Assembly: GCA_039545295.1 (NCBI GenBank) | Contig: BCIK01000001.1 | Span: forward strand, 1,736,001 to 1,800,000 | Length of the DNA: 64,000 nt | DNA from: Udeniomyces pyricola | Taxonomy: Eukaryota > Basidiomycota > Tremellomycetes > Cystofilobasidiales > Mrakiaceae | Direction of reading: 5' to 3' | Shown: positions 22,651 through 36,400 of the stretch, one piece after another | Layout of the letters: each line of letters opens with the position of its first letter | Numbering within the stretch: the stretch's first letter is position 1 | Notes under the pieces: model-generated | What the model was told of the DNA's origin: nothing | Database searches by the model: none | What the model saw: only the letters and a program-made list of their open reading frames with translations | Made by a program: the position numbers and the translations under genes

Positions 22651-24487
22651 ATGACTATCCCTCAAAGACACCTCGGAGGCGACGCCAAGGACATCACTGT
22701 CGGCGCCATCGGGTGAGTGACCATGCATGACAGTCATCTTTCAAGCTCCGAACGGCACACATAAACTCGAGATGGCTATTCAGATCGTTCAGGCTCCAGG
22801 AGCTAACCATTCGCCATCCATGCTTGACAATCAGTCACGGCCTCATGGGGTTGACGTGGACTCCCAACGTCGTACCTGATGAACCTGCCTTCGAATCAAT
22901 CAAGGTTAGTTCCTACCTTCCTCGGGTCGTTTGAGACTGTCACTTGGTAGTCTTCCGCCAGCAGCTCCTAGCTCACCCTTACGTCTGATTTCATCTCTTC
23001 CCCTTCGGGTTTTGGCTTTTACAGTGTGCCGTTGACGCTGGAGCCAACTTCCTCAACACCGGTCAGTTCTACGGACAGGACGATGACCCCACGGCGAACC
23101 TCAAGCTCCTGAAGCGCTTCTTCAACAAAGTAAGCCGATGATGATTTGTCCTTCGTTTCTCGCTCTCGAGATCCGTTAGCACAGCCTCGGCTTCAATACT
23201 CACCAGACCCTCATCGGCCTCATCTCTTTGACAAATACACATAGTACCCCGACTATGTCAACAAGGTTGTCCTTTCGGTCAAGGGCGGAATGGCGGAAGG
23301 AGGTCTGCACCATGGACCTGACTCTACCCTTGACAATCTTCGACGTGACCTCAAGGGCATCATCGCTGAGCTTGGGGACAAGAAGAGCATTGACATCTAC
23401 GAGCCGGCCCGAGTGGACCCCAAGATGAAGATCGAGGACATTGCTCAGAACCTTGCGACGCTCAAGAATGAGGGCTTGTTCAAGGTAGATATAGTCTCTT
23501 CTTGACTTGCCGTATGTCCATTGTAAGAGCGATTATATCCCCTCTGCCGGTTTACATCGCTGACACGACTTCATGTGCCACACATATGTGCCCTTGTTCT
23601 CACTTCTCTCAACGCCCTCCGCCTTCAGTACGTCGGCCTCTCCGAGATTGCCGCCTCCGCCGTCCGTAAAGTCCATGCGATTGTTCCCGTTGCAGCCGTC
23701 GAGATTGAGGTTTCCTTGTGGGCAGAGAAAGAGGCATTCAAAGTCATCGACGCTGCTAAAGAGCTTGACATCGCCATCATTGCCTACTCTCCGCTTGGTC
23801 GAGGATTCCTCTCGGGCAAGTTCAAAAGCAAGGACGACCTTCCCAAAGGCGACATGCGATCGCACACGCCCATGGTGAGTCGCGTTCTGCTAGCTAGCAA
23901 CACGTCGTCTTTGAGATACCCGGACCTTGTGCTGACAACAATGTCTGACTTTTCGGTGTTTTTTCTTCTCTTTTTTTCTTCAGTTCCAACCCGAAAATTG
24001 GGAGAAGAACAAGGCTCTTGTCGATACTCTCCACGAGCTTGCTAAGAAGAGAGGTTGCACTGCCGCTCAATTAGCACTCGCTTGGGTACTCTCCCTCTCC
24101 GATAAGGTATGTCACGAAGACAACATAAGCCGCATACAGGCGACTGTGCGCTTTTCAGATGGGAGTAAAGAGCATTCGTTGATTGGCCGTTTCTTTTTCA
24201 TCTGGCATGGACCTCGCTCGTCAGATCATTCCTATTCCTGGCTCGTCTTCCGTCGAGAGAATTCACGAAAACACTGAATCTGCCAATCTCAAACTTGAGC
24301 CTGACGACAAGAAGGCGCTCGACAAGCTTGTCGCCGAGGTATGTTATTCACCTCTGTGAATCGTGTGCTGGTAGTTCAGACTTTGACACATTTGACAATT
24401 TCTTACTGTCCCCAGACAAACACTGCAGGGGGTAGGTACCCCGAAGGATTATCTATGCTCAATTGGGGGGAGGGCAAGCTTGAGTAG
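22651..24487 (+). CDS. Aldo/keto reductase, pyridoxal-reductase-like
   Basis: Eight exons (22651-22712, 22835-22904, 23025-23129, 23245-23484, 23629-23874, 23984-24106, 24225-24338, 24416-24487) encode 343 residues. GHGLMGLTW near the start, the YEPARVDP block, YVGLSE, AYSPLGRGFLSG and IIPIPGSSSVERIHEN are typical of the AKR8-type family that includes fission yeast Plr1, an NADPH-dependent pyridoxal to pyridoxine reductase. The usual AKR catalytic Asp and Tyr region reads FLNTGQFYG, so Tyr is kept and Asp is replaced by Asn. Lys is present in LSVKGG. The usual catalytic His position is occupied by the EPARVD segment, as in Plr1-like proteins. Substrate is inferred from family resemblance. The promoter carries palindromic elements. 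Confidence 0.8.
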
Positions 24488-24890
24488 TCGAGGTCTAGTT
24501 CAGCTCACGGCATGCCAGATCGAGGCAGCTATCAACGTGTCGTTTCGTATGCATCTGGTTGTATCTATATTACGCTTTATGTTGTTCCGCCCAGCTAGCT
24601 GATGGCCTTATGGCCGGCGACCGAAAATGAACGTCTCTGCGAAACTAGCCGTTCTCAAACGGTATTTCACATTGTCCTTTTGATCTTTTTGCATACGTGC
24701 ACTCATATGTGGTGGCAATAGCAGTCTCATCCATTGGCTGCCGTACAGCTTGTCGTGATTTGCCTAGCTCGCTGCTGGTTATTGTATACATGTGCTCTTC
24801 GAGAAACTCAAGATCAAGTAGCAGGAAGCAGCAGAATGCTATGCGGAGGAAACGACCATCTTATGCAGGTCCATCCTAGTTCGATTCAGT
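24488..24890. other. Convergent 3' gap
   Basis: This is 403 bp between the stop codons of the reductase and the ABC transporter. I see no gene, repeat or RNA here. Confidence 0.5.
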
Positions 24891-27800
24891 TCAATCCTTA
24901 CTCTTGCCCTTCTTCTCGTCCCCTATATCTCCGACCGAGTCGACACCAGCAAGAGCGAGCTGCTCAGCCTCGGACGAGATCTGCTTGGCCCACATCGACG
25001 CAAAGTAGCCGTTCTGAGCGACGAGCTCGGCATGAGACCCGCTCTCGAGGATCTCCCCATCCCGCAGGCAGACGATCTTGGTGCAATTGACAATCGTCGA
25101 GAGCCGATGGGCAATGGTGAGAGAGCTTCGACCCTTCATAAGCGTCTCGAGCGACTGTTGAATCTCCCGCTCGGTCGTCGTGTCCAGACTGGCAGTGGAT
25201 TCGTCGAATAGACAGATTGGAGGTCGTTTGAGCATGGCCCGAGCGAGGGCGACTCGTTGTTTCTAAGAGGAAAAATCAATCAAACGAGGGCCAGAATCAG
25301 TTTGAGCATACGTGGCCCGTCGAAAATATATGTATCTCAACGACAACGCATCCACGCCTGTGGACCCGAGCCGTTCCTCTCGGTCAACTCACTTCGCCTC
25401 CACTGAGCCTCACGCCTCGCTCCCCAACTTTGGTGTCGTACCCATCGGGGAAGCTGAGGATTCGGTGGTGAAGCTGGGCAGCTCGAGCGACTTCTTCAAC
25501 TTCTTCGTCCGTCGCTTTTTCCCGGCCGTAACCAATGTTGTAACGAATGCTCTGCGAGCAGTGCGAGTATGACGTTAAGAGGGAAGCAAGATGGAGAAAT
25601 GAGCACCCATGTCGATGACATCAAGGGAGATTTCAAAGAGAAACAAGCATACCTCGTTGAACAGCACTGAATCCTGAGGTACAACGCCGATTGCCCGTCG
25701 GAGACTCGCTTGGGTGACCTTTGAGATGTCTTGACCTGCAGGTGCGAGATCAGGTACAGTCAGTTCAGAGCTCGTACATACCAAACTCTAGGTCTCATTC
25801 TTGCCCTTTTCAGAGCCAGACATCCCTCTGAGGCTCTTGGACTACCCAGGCGAAGGAGCGCTTACCATCGATTAGGATCCGTCCGCTTGTGACTTCGTAG
25901 AAACGGTACAACAACCGGAGGATCGTCGACTTGCCCGAACCAGATTCACCGACGAGTGCAACGGAACTGCCTTTTGGAATGGTAAACGAGATACCCTTGA
26001 GCGCTTCGACCCGAGAGTCGTACGAGAACCGAACGTTTTCAAACACGATTTCGCCCTCGGTCACGATGAGCGGGACGGCATCGGGTTGATCCTTGATGTC
26101 GAGCTCTTCGTTGAGCAACTTGAGAAGCTTTTCGCTGTCGACCATAGTAGCGTTGAGCTGTCGGTGGAGCATGCCAAGGTTGTTGAGGGGAGCGTACAGT
26201 TGGGCCAGGTACTGAAGATAAAACGGTAGACACGATGATCACGGTCAGGGGTAGGTTTGTTGTGAACTTCCAGGGGCAAGACAGAGAAAAGAAAGAGACA
26301 GGTTCAGTTGAAGGAGTAAGCGGACAAACCGTCAAGAATACCTATATATATATAAAAGACAATGGCAAGTTTGGTCATTAGCTTGTCAGTGTCACGACCA
26401 GGAGAGTGTGAGATAGTCAAAAGTGAGGTTACATACGACAAATTCGGATGGATTTGCCTCGCCTCGCACAACTCTCCCCGCGACGAGCAAAGAACCGACG
26501 AGAAGACCGAGCGAGATGATGAGGTTTTGAGCTGCTCCAGGTCGAGACATATGGACAAGCGCAGAAACCAGACGATGAGTAAGATACAACGAATCCAGTG
26601 GGTATTTCGTAACGAGATGAACACTTACAGAGGTTTAAAAGGTTCAATGATCCAACGACCTTGTACTCGAGAGCTTGGTACTCTTCGATCGCCGCAGCGA
26701 AACGCGCGGACTCGTGGGCCTCGGCCGTGAAGTATTTGACCGTCTCCCAGTTCATCAAGATGTCGGCGTGGATCCCACGCGTGAGTTGATCTCGCTCATT
26801 CATGGCTGAGGAAAAGGCAAGGAAACAGACACCGTCGCATCAAATTATCGTTTGAGGTTCGTCAGCCATCTCACGCCACGATGAAAGCTGCTACGTACCG
26901 CGACGGATCTTGGTCCTCCAGGTCGTGAGGACAATCGAAACACCGACGTATGTAGCCATACTGGATGAAAACAAGATTTAGGATGGCTTCACGATTGGTC
27001 AGCTATGTAGATGAGATCAAAACACGGAACGCAGGCTGACAGCGCACGTACACGATGAGGATGGACCCAGCGAGCATGGAACCGAACCGGAAGTAAAAGA
27101 CAGCCAAGGCGGCAGAAACATCAAAGATGATGGGAGAGATATTGAACAGAATGAGCTCTGAGGTGAGAAGGTTTCAGGAGAAAAGGTATAACGCCCTTGG
27201 TGAGTACGGGCACGTCTACACGATTGCCAGTGTCACCACCACCAAAGAGAATTCCAGCCAGAACGAACGGAAAAGGTTGTTTAGACTGGAACCCCTGTCA
27301 AGAATTCGCAGGACCTCTCCCGTCTTCTTCTTGGTGTGCCAAGCGAGGGAAAGGTTGAGCAGGTGATCAAATGCCATCGTTGACATGCGTCGATCCTTGA
27401 AGATAATTTCGGTCACAGACGGATAGATATAAGCATCAGCCGTCTCAACTCAAGTGACACCATCCAAGAACTTTTTCTTTTTCCTTGATAAGATATAGTC
27501 ATGCACTCACCGAGTACTGCATAACGGGAGCCCATAGCATTGACTGAGCAACCCCAAGGAATCCTCCCGAACCTTGGGCGAGCTTGAGAAGGAGGTAAAC
27601 TGAGAGCCACTTCCAAGGCTGGATTCGGTTCGTAAGATCGTCAAGGACATGTCCCAGACTCAACGGGGTAAGGATGTTGACACCTCGGCCTATACCGACG
27701 ACGATGACGCATAGGACGCTGGCGAGTTGAAGCTTAGGCGAAGTCTTCGGCCAAAGGTAAGGAGCGAGCTCTCGCAGTCGAGCAAAGAATTGCGCCCATG

Positions 27801-28824
27801 TCTGAGGGGTATCATCTTTGCCAGGTGGACCCTTAGCCTTGATCGCTGGCGCTTCGACATTGGAAGGTTTAGGTGTGGTAGTACCAGAGGCGTTTGAGAA
27901 AGTGCCGTAGGTCGAGCCATTAGCGCCCTTGACGTCGGGCCCAGAGCTAAGTCGGGTTTGCTCTTCTGGATCGACCAGAGCTGCTGCTGATGCCGGATCG
28001 GTAGAGCCAGTAGGGTCGAGAGGTGTTCGCTCATGAGATTCACTGGAGGAGTTGAGAACGGAGACGTAGGTCCTGATTGGGTTGTAGAGGGCAAGGACGA
28101 GGATTGGAAGAAGAAACAGTCGAAGAAGGGCCAGGCTGAGGTGAAGAATAGATGGGAGAGGAAGGGGGTCCGCCTTCGAGTGATGGTTGACTGTGAACAT
28201 GTGAAGCATTTTTTTTAATGGTTAATCGATGTGTCCAAGATTGCAGGAGCGTCCGAGTAGCACCTTGTACCGTTTGTCACTTACTCAAATCGTCAAGCAG
28301 AATACCAGACACAACACTTTCGCCAGCAAGGCCTACCCAGGCGGCTAGCTTGAGCCAGCCACCTCTTCTATAGCTGTTGCCCCACTCTGCCCGAATGGCC
28401 GAAGCCAACCAAAGAATGGAACCTCCCCCGCTAGAGACGAGGATAGAAAGCCAAGCATCGGGCCAGCGTTGATTGAGGACAGCAAAGACGGCGACGGTGA
28501 GAGCCGAGAGGAGCGAGGACAAGCCAATGAGCGAGAGAAGCCAGAGGATCAACGAGCGTCTTGGGAGAATGCGGAGGTCGGTGACGGAGATCTGAACACA
28601 GATTGAGGGGCCTGAGATGATCAGTTGACTGTGCGACCCAATGCAGTCTGGCTCGAGGTTTGGTATCCAGGGGAAAAAGCCAAAGGCAGTTGGGGATGAC
28701 GTACGATTCCCTCAAAGGGCTTTGGGTTGGACGGAGCGGACCGAAAGCTCGAGGCAAAGGCGAGGAGAAGTGCTGCGGGCGTGAGGTACCGTGTGAGCTC
28801 GAGGGCATCGGTATTTTGAAGCAT
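24891..28824 (-). CDS. HMT1: ABC transporter, HMT1/ABCB6-type half-transporter
   Basis: The first ATG is at 28824 and the stop is at 24891. Clear exons include 28824-28705, 28591-28285, 28190-27511 and 27443 onward, with roughly a dozen exons in all. The N-terminus has extra membrane segments ([48 protein letters not shown]), the hallmark of HMT1/ABCB6 proteins over plain ATM1. Next come the linker [20 protein letters not shown] and ABC membrane domain pieces ([45 protein letters not shown]). The ATPase has Walker [22 protein letters not shown], signature LSGGEKQR (split by an intron) and Walker B LFDEST. Fission yeast Hmt1 is a vacuolar transporter giving cadmium tolerance; ABCB6-type mitochondrial or endosomal roles are the alternative. 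It stands as a tandem minus-strand gene with GT90 and ELP3 upstream. Confidence 0.88.
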
Positions 28825-29222
28825 GGTGGTGAGGGCCCGTGGCAAGCCGGGAGTACTGATGGTGGAAACGTGGATGCAGTGGAGGTCAAGAAGGGCAGAC
28901 GTCAGACGCCAGCAGACGCGCAGCCCGTCGGCCGGCACGCGAGCTTGCGCGAGCGCGTGACCGCTGATGAAGCGTGACTGTGCAGACCTTTATCCTGAGT
29001 TTCCCATTTTGTCCTTCCTCTTTTCTCGCCAGCGGTTCTCGCCTCAATCGCATGGTTCATTCTCCATCTCACTTCATCCTTCTATTGCTGAAAGCCACAT
29101 ATCATCAATGAACCCAAATAAAAGCTTCGACAACATTGTCTATATGACGATGACATACCGAATGTCGTATATATCACCCTCTATTCGTACTCCCGAGTAT
29201 ACCATGAACCCCATGCCTCAGA
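28825..29222. other. Intergenic gap, HMT1 promoter side
   Basis: This is 398 bp between the ATG of HMT1 and the stop of the GT90 gene, both on the minus strand. It is GC-rich near 28910-28965 and A/T-rich near 29100-29200. No feature is recognised. Confidence 0.45.
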
Positions 29223-32200
29223 TCAAGCAGCTCTATCGCTCACGAAACTAGCCCCTTCCCGATCGGTACTGATTGCCCTCGCATACTCAAGCAGCAAGAG
29301 GTAGAGATACGCTTGGCTATCCTCCCAGCTCCATCGGTTAAGGGCGAACTCACGGCCGTTCTTGCCAATCTGCTCGGCGAGGTCCGAGTGACCGGGGTGC
29401 TCGTCATCGACGCCCTCAAAGAAAGCCATGATGTCGCTAAAAGGGGAGACGTACCAAGAGAAAAAAAAAAACAGAGGAGGAAAGGTCGTCAGAGCCATAC
29501 TGGTAGGGACATCAAAGGAGAAAGGAAGGTATTCACTAGATGTCAGAGTAAGAGACCTGAAGTGGCACGTAGTGGTACCACGGGACCAGCAAGGGCGAGT
29601 ACCATTCTTCAAAGATTGTGCTGGAGGTAGAGAAGAGAAAGAAAGTCAACATGACCGTGCTTAGTCTTCCGTTTGGAGCACAACGGAAGAATACGTACCT
29701 CTTGATGACGACACTGGGGAGGAAGGAAGACAAGACACCGTCAGCCAACTATCCGCTGTCACGAACCGAATGAGAAAGCAATGGCAAGGTATAGAATGCT
29801 CACCTTCCGGAGGTCAGCAGACGTCTGAACCGACTCGACCACGAGTTACCGTCGAGATCGAGAGCGTAGCGGTACTTGCTCGCCGCTGCCGGTTCGACTG
29901 CATCTTTGATAGTCCCGGCGAACAACGCTTTCATCTCATCGCACGTCCCATCGGCCTCATCACATTCGACCGGATCGCTAGCGAACCCAACATCGAAGAA
30001 TCGCTTGTTGAGCTCGAGTGTGGGATATGGCACAATGTCGAGCACGGATGTCGAAGAATCCTGGATAAGCACGGGCGTAGTCTGGGCTAGTGACTCGGGC
30101 GTGACGGCCATGTTGGCGAGCAGATGCACGCGCTCCCGCTGCGACGACTGCCATTTGTTTTGTTTCGAATGCCAAAGGCCAGTGCTCGATCCTGGAGGAT
30201 TGGGTGTCATGATTTGGTCGAGATGTATAGAATAAGAACGCAAGAGCACATATCAGGATGAGCACGAGACCGCACTTCTGATGTTCACATGGCATCAGCA
30301 AAGATCGCACCTCTCCAAAAGATTCGACGATCAGTCTTTTCAGACCACGGCTGAGCGTCGAGAGTCGCGTTGATTTGATCTGTGGAGATTCCAATGATAT
30401 CGGTGTACGTAGATGGCTGGAGAAAGACGGTGGATAAGGGTGAGCAGATGATACGACGCATTCAAGCTGAGCATGCGATGAAAGCGCTGACCTTTGCGTA
30501 AGATATGAGGGGCACAAGAGGTTTCTGATCGAGCACGCACGCGAAGAAGGAAACAAACATAAGCTCGTCAGAATGTAATACTCCAGAACTTTGACGCGCG
30601 TGAACCGAGACGTACCGCATGTGGCGTAGCGTCAATGAGAGTGCCGTGCAACTTCTGAATTTCCGGGTGCTGACACAAATCCGTCATCTGTCTTGCTGAG
30701 TGAATGAACTTTTTAGGAACCGAGGCTACCGATTCGTACGCGTTGACGTCGATCAACAATAAACAAGCAGCATTAGGCTTCAAGTCGGGCCATGCATCAA
30801 TCCATGGAGAGTTGACATTATGGGACTTACCTGGGTCAACCGTGTCCAACCCATCTTCGTCCCGAACGACGTTGATCGGAGACGACGGCGAACACGCCAT
30901 GCGGAAACCCCAAACGTGCTCCTGCTTTTCTTCTTGGTACTGTCGATCCATCGCATCCCAGACTAAGTATAACATTGATGACAATGAACCATGCATATCA
31001 GTAAGACCGTTTCTTAAGACCGCGAAAAGCTGAAGAAAAAGAAGTCGCCAAAGCCTACTGACCATCGCCGTCCGAGGCAAGGTCGCGCGAGGTTGTTTGG
31101 ATATCGTAAGTCGCTGACGCAGCGGGAAGATCGTCGACCTGTTGATGGAGAGAGCGTAGTCAGTCAATTGAGCGTGCAAGGTCTTGCAATGACGTTTTTT
31201 TTTTTTGGCGCGTACATTGAAGTAGATGGTCATATCAGGCAACAAGCCTGCCAATGGAAGCAACAATTGTTCGAGAGAGCTAAAGAGCGTCAAGTCGGGA
31301 AGAAGATGAGGATGTCAGGATAACGGCATTGAGATAATTCTTAATCAGCACGTTGTGTGAGTATACTAACGTCGAACGGCCGCTAGTCTTGGGTGATGTG
31401 CCTTTTGGCTCAGATAGAGTTCCGGATCTACGTACAATCAACTCGCATCCGCGTCAGTCACAAGATCGGTCATTCAATTCGGACGAAAGCGAGCCGCAAG
31501 CGAATTACTGACTGAATATCAAAGATAGCTGTTTGTGGCCGGTTGTTCATCGCTGAGATTCTCTGGATGAGTTCGCGGCCGGGTATAGAGAGGTATGGCT
31601 TAATGGAATCGTACGCGGTTGGGTGAGGCCACGCGATGAGGTTTCGATCCTTGCACCATTGATACCTGATTCAGCGGGATGGCATGTCAGCTGGTGATCC
31701 TGGATACTCCTTTCTTGTAAGGACAACGTATGGAAGCCTGGAGTACGCACCATTTGTCGAATCCTGCTGGAGGAACAGCGCCTGGATGATGACCACGTTG
31801 TTCGAAAGATATTGGGGTTAATAATAGTTATTTCTCCTCCAAGTATTCTTCCATCAATCGGGGTGGTGTGTCATTCGCTAGGACCTCCCTTGGGGACTGT
31901 CCTCGTCTTCCCTCCCCTCTCTCCTTGCCTGCACATGGTATGAATACCAAGGGATTCTTATACTGATATTCACCTTTATTCAACTTCGTATACAGTCGAA
32001 CGGCTGAGGCAAGGTCGACCGGAATCTGCGCATCGAGTGCCTTTGCTTTGGCTTTGGCTTCCTATAGAGGTGTCAGGATATGCCCAGAGGCCAGATATTT
32101 AGACACGTTGCGATGAGTCACATGAGGGAGTCTCTCGTAGGAACGATCGCGAACAATGTGGCTGAACGATATCGAGTGCTACGTACCGCCATAAGAATCT

Positions 32201-32679
32201 CGATGGGATGCTTGCCTCCCTGACCAATCTCTTCCTTCTCAACTTCTACCACACCATTCTGGAGCCTGTTGAGCTTTCTCTTCCGGTCCGTGGCGCTCGA
32301 GGTGGATCTATCACCGCTGATTGGCTGTACGGCCGGTCTTACCTTTGGCTTGAGAGGCGGAGGTGGATGGTCTGGTGGTGTAGGGGTATCGAAGTCGACG
32401 TGGGCATGTGGGATATGAATGTAATCCTCAATATCCTCAACGACGCGTTCGGCACTTCGGTTTAGAGGGAGGATGAAGAGCTGTAGAAATAGATAGGTAC
32501 ATTAGCGGAAGGTAGAAAGGCCAGGCAGAATCCATCAGACGCGATAGTGAATGATCGAGCGGCGGAAGCTCAGGGTTGCTGCGTCGGACTGAGGAGGTAC
32601 GCACGAGGGCGAAGAAGACAACGGGAATGAGGAGTGTCACACATCGACGAGGCAGACGGGGTCGACACGTATATCGCAT
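29223..32679 (-). CDS. GT90 (CAP10-type) glycosyltransferase
   Basis: The start is ATG 32679: MRYTCRPRLPRRC plus VTLLIPVVFFALLFILPL forms a type II signal anchor of a Golgi enzyme, joining exons 32679-32605 and 32480-32343. Later exons read GGKHPIEILMA, GFDKWYQWCKDRNLIA, LPDMTIYFNVDDLPAAS, DLCQHPEIQKLHGTLI, KPLVPLISYAK, RRIFWRGSSTGLWHS, YRYALDLDGNSWSSRFRRLL, SVVIKSTIFEEWYSP and VPLQVSYSDIYDIMAFFEG. This order and the YRYALDLDG...SSRF block match GT90 proteins such as cryptococcal Cap10 and the Cxt1 xylosyltransferase. The gene has about 15 exons, one of 15 nt (29699-29713) that is needed to complete the IKST motif. Sugar donor and acceptor are unknown; a role in xylosylation of cell wall, capsule or glycolipid is family-based inference. 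Confidence 0.88.
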
Positions 32680-33420
32680 GGTAAACAGGACGAAACGTGG
32701 GAGAGACTATCGAGCGGAGGGCGAATTCGGAGGCTAGTGATCGTGAGTGTTAGGGTGAGTGATGACAGACGGAGGGCCGGGGCGCGGGTGAATGGGACCG
32801 AGTGGAGTGAGTGAGCGAGGTGTGTAGTGAAGGGGAGGAAAGTCTGAGCGGAGTTGACGAGCCGGCGTCGTTGAGTTGAAGGTGATGAGGAGGACGATGG
32901 GAACGGCGAGTGCGAGCAGACAGTGAAGGTGAAGGGGGGTCCGTTGGCCGAGGATCGATTGCGGTTGAGTGAATCGACTGTGACAGATAGGAAACGACAA
33001 AAGTTGGCCCATTCAGATTAGCTCAGCTAATTGGCTCAGCCAGTTGAATTTATTAGCATATAGCTCTTTGATTTCACATCGCTCATCATGAAAGTTATCG
33101 TCCGTATTCTCTCCATCTACGTGTCATGACATCCGTTTCATCGTACAAGTAAAGTCAAGAGAAAATAGATCCGAGCAGAGTATGGCGAACGGCCAAAAGA
33201 ATAAAGAAGGAGAAGATGAAGCGACCAGCAAGATGCAAACGAGGTAAACAAAAAAGGGAACCAGAGGACGACAAGAGATGGATTCACATAGAGCACAAGT
33301 AAAGATGATGCACATCGATCCATACGGCTGCAAGGAAGAATCACCATGTCACACAGGACGATATGAAGGAGGAAAGAGTAAACCATGCAAAAGGATGAAG
33401 AGAGAAACAACAATAGCTAA
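32680..33420. other. Intergenic gap, GT90 promoter / ELP3 3' side
   Basis: This is 741 bp between tandem minus-strand genes. A 92-codon frame (33012-32737, minus) begins with an ATG and has one hydrophobic stretch, but it is unsupported by splice sites or family resemblance and may be 5' UTR. No repeat or RNA is seen. Confidence 0.4.
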
Positions 33421-36400
33421 CTAGGCTTTCGGCAGCAGCTCCGCGTCGCAAAGCGTTTTCGACATGTAAACGCCATCGAGCTCGTAGCCTAACGAAGAGG
33501 GAACCATGCCCACGTCAGTACTGAGCACTCAAACAAACCAACGCAAAAAGACATGATAGACTTACCAAGTCGTCGGTAGTAGTCTCGCGTTCCAATACCG
33601 GCAATGACAGCAATCTTCCAGCTGTCGTGCTCCTCTCGGGCGATTCGCTCGGCCTCCTCCATGAGAAGCGTTCCGATCCCCTGCGAGGATGAGCGAGTAG
33701 ATAGACGTCAGCTTCCTCACGATGAACAAACCAATCGACAAGAAGAGATGCGAGCCATTGACACGCACCTGATGCTGGAACTTCTTTGGGTTTCGGCCGT
33801 GCACCGAGATGGCCGTCCCATAGACGTGCTGCAGGCACGACAGCGATACGGAGAGGATCATGTCAGCTCAACACGTAACATACGAATTGCAAGTCGGGGC
33901 CAAGGCCAAATGAGACTGTGACGTACGAGCTCCCGAACCATGCTCGCACCCATGCCCTCGGGTCCATTGACGAGCTCCTTTCGGAAGGTGCCTTCCTCGG
34001 AACACTTTCGGAGACGTAGGAGACCAACAAGGACATCCTGTTCAGCATCCTCGTATGAAAGGAAGGTTTCCCAGCCCCCTGGAGGAAAAGGCAAGCGACC
34101 ACAGAGGAATAAGCTGAACCATTCTCGATAGATATCTATATATATAGATAAACGACGACAGGCCAGGAAGCCGTCGGATGATCGAGGAACCAACCGTTGG
34201 CGGCGTAATCTCGTCGAATAAGCTCCAAGTTGTATGGCTTGGTCTTGTGATGGATTTCGTGGATCTGCGTTGGTGATAAACAAACGTTCAAGGGGACGCA
34301 AACATGGTCAACTGTAAGCTCGGATGACGCCTTGGCAACGATAGTGAAGGATGAGCAAGCTGAGTCACAACAACTCACTCCAACCTCCCTGAACCTAACA
34401 TCTCGGCATTCCGCTCCAAAGTCCTTCATCCTACCGAGCGCGAGTTCTCGCAAGTTGCCGTTCTCAACACCACTACTGACGAGCGGCATCGGGATATCTC
34501 GCTGGACTCGATAAACTCTTGTCCAAGGCGGCACAAGGGCCATGATCCGGGCGACAATGTCTACGAGGGCATTCGGAGTGTAGTTTTTATACTTGTGCGT
34601 TTTCCAGAGCTCGTACAAACCCGTGCCTCGAATGACGAGCGTCGGGTACAGCTTGAGGCCATCCGACCGGTAAGCTGGATTCTCGAAAAATTCCTGACAA
34701 CATCAAGTAAAGCAACACAAACCAGAGTGGTGTCAGGAAAAGGACTGGGATGGCAAGGCGGGAGATCGAACTCCTTCAAGACGATCCCCGGATGGAAAAT
34801 AACAGAGAAAGCCAATACCTTGAACTGGGCGATATCTCGCTCGACTCCGACGTTCGGCTGGAGAAAATGCATGTAAAACGAAGGAAGATATCACGCAGGT
34901 GAGCGAATAAACAAACACAAATCAAGAAAGTAATAACCATGATTCGAACCGCACCAAATCGGGCATCATATGGGCAACAATCTTGTAACCCGCATCCTTG
35001 GCCATGTGGAACGACTCGGTGACCGACTTGACGGTGTGACCTCTGAGCGGAATAACGTCAACAATGAAAAGTGGTCCAATGCTCAGCAAAAATTTATCCG
35101 AGATGCGAATGCCAGCGGACGACGATGAAAGGGAAGGGAGCAGTCCATGGAAGCAAAGAACCCACCGGTTGGTGTCTCTCGCGACGTCCTCGTATACACT
35201 CTGAACACCAATCTCGAGTCGAGTGCATCCATATCTCAACATTTGACTGTGGAAGTTGGTTACAAGGGTACGTTAGTGTGTAGTTGGAGTCGTTCGATCG
35301 TGCATGCAACTTCTGCATGTCCTTCTGCAACCGGCTTCGTAGACACACCTTAGATGAGGTCTCAAGCAGTAGTCTGGCCTTGTCTCGATCGTGATACCAA
35401 CACACTTGGTCTTGGCTTGCTCCGAGAATCGAACGGCCTCATCGACGTCGGTACCGGTGAAGCCCGAGAGGGCGTTGTGAAGCTGGGCGATGAAGGTGTG
35501 GCGGTACGATTCGGGCATCGACATGAATGTACCTCCCATGATGCTGCGTTGGTGGGAAGCAAGAGTGCTCAGCAGCGAGCGCATGCAAGACAAACGCTGT
35601 TATGACAAGAATGGCTCACATGATTTCGACCTGTGCGAATGATGAGACGAAGTGTAAGGAAATCGATCAGCATCATGCCTCATCCGTCACACCCTTGCCT
35701 TGCTGCATCGAATATAAAAAATGATCACCTTCTCTACACTGTGTCCCAAACTCCTCAGCTGCTCGACTCGCCCTTTGGCTTGTTCGTAAGGATCATATCG
35801 GGCTCGAATGGCTCGCATCGAGGTGGGCTCGTATCCGGTGTATGATTGGGTCGAGTATTCAAAGTCCGAGTCGGGTCCTCCTGGACAGTAGCTACGCAAT
35901 GAATCTTGGTCAGTCAACATGTTAGACAAATGGCGAACAGAACGTAGGCATACAGAGACCTACACGCAAATGTTGCCCGTCATAGCCACGTGCGGGCATC
36001 GATGCGGCTTGCACATGACGGCAACGACAGCCACCTAGTGAAATATAGGACCTGGTTAGCCAGCTTGACCGCAACCTCAACGACGGTCTCGAAAGAAGAG
36101 ATACATACACCTGCGCAAGAACGAAGCCAGCATCGGCTCACACCGGATCAGCATTCGGCTTCATGGGAATCGGACAGGTGAACACATAAAGGACCTGTCT
36201 TGCTCACCACTCGCAGTTCGGACAGGCTTGATGGTGATCTTGCCGCCCAGAGCACTCTTCCATTCCTCTGGTACGGCAGCGAGGATGTCCATGAGCCTCG
36301 GGAGGGCTTTGAGACCATGCTTCTTGGATATTTTGGCTCGGACGTTGTTGAGGGAGAGCTCGGGTGGGGCCTTTTTCTTGTTGGTCGCGTTGGGAGATGC

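Noticed and set aside
32737..33012. 92-codon minus-strand frame upstream of the GT90 gene with one hydrophobic stretch
   Set aside because: The GT90 signal anchor is already supplied by the ATG at 32679, splicing correctly to the next exon. The upstream frame ends before it and resembles nothing; it may be leader sequence.
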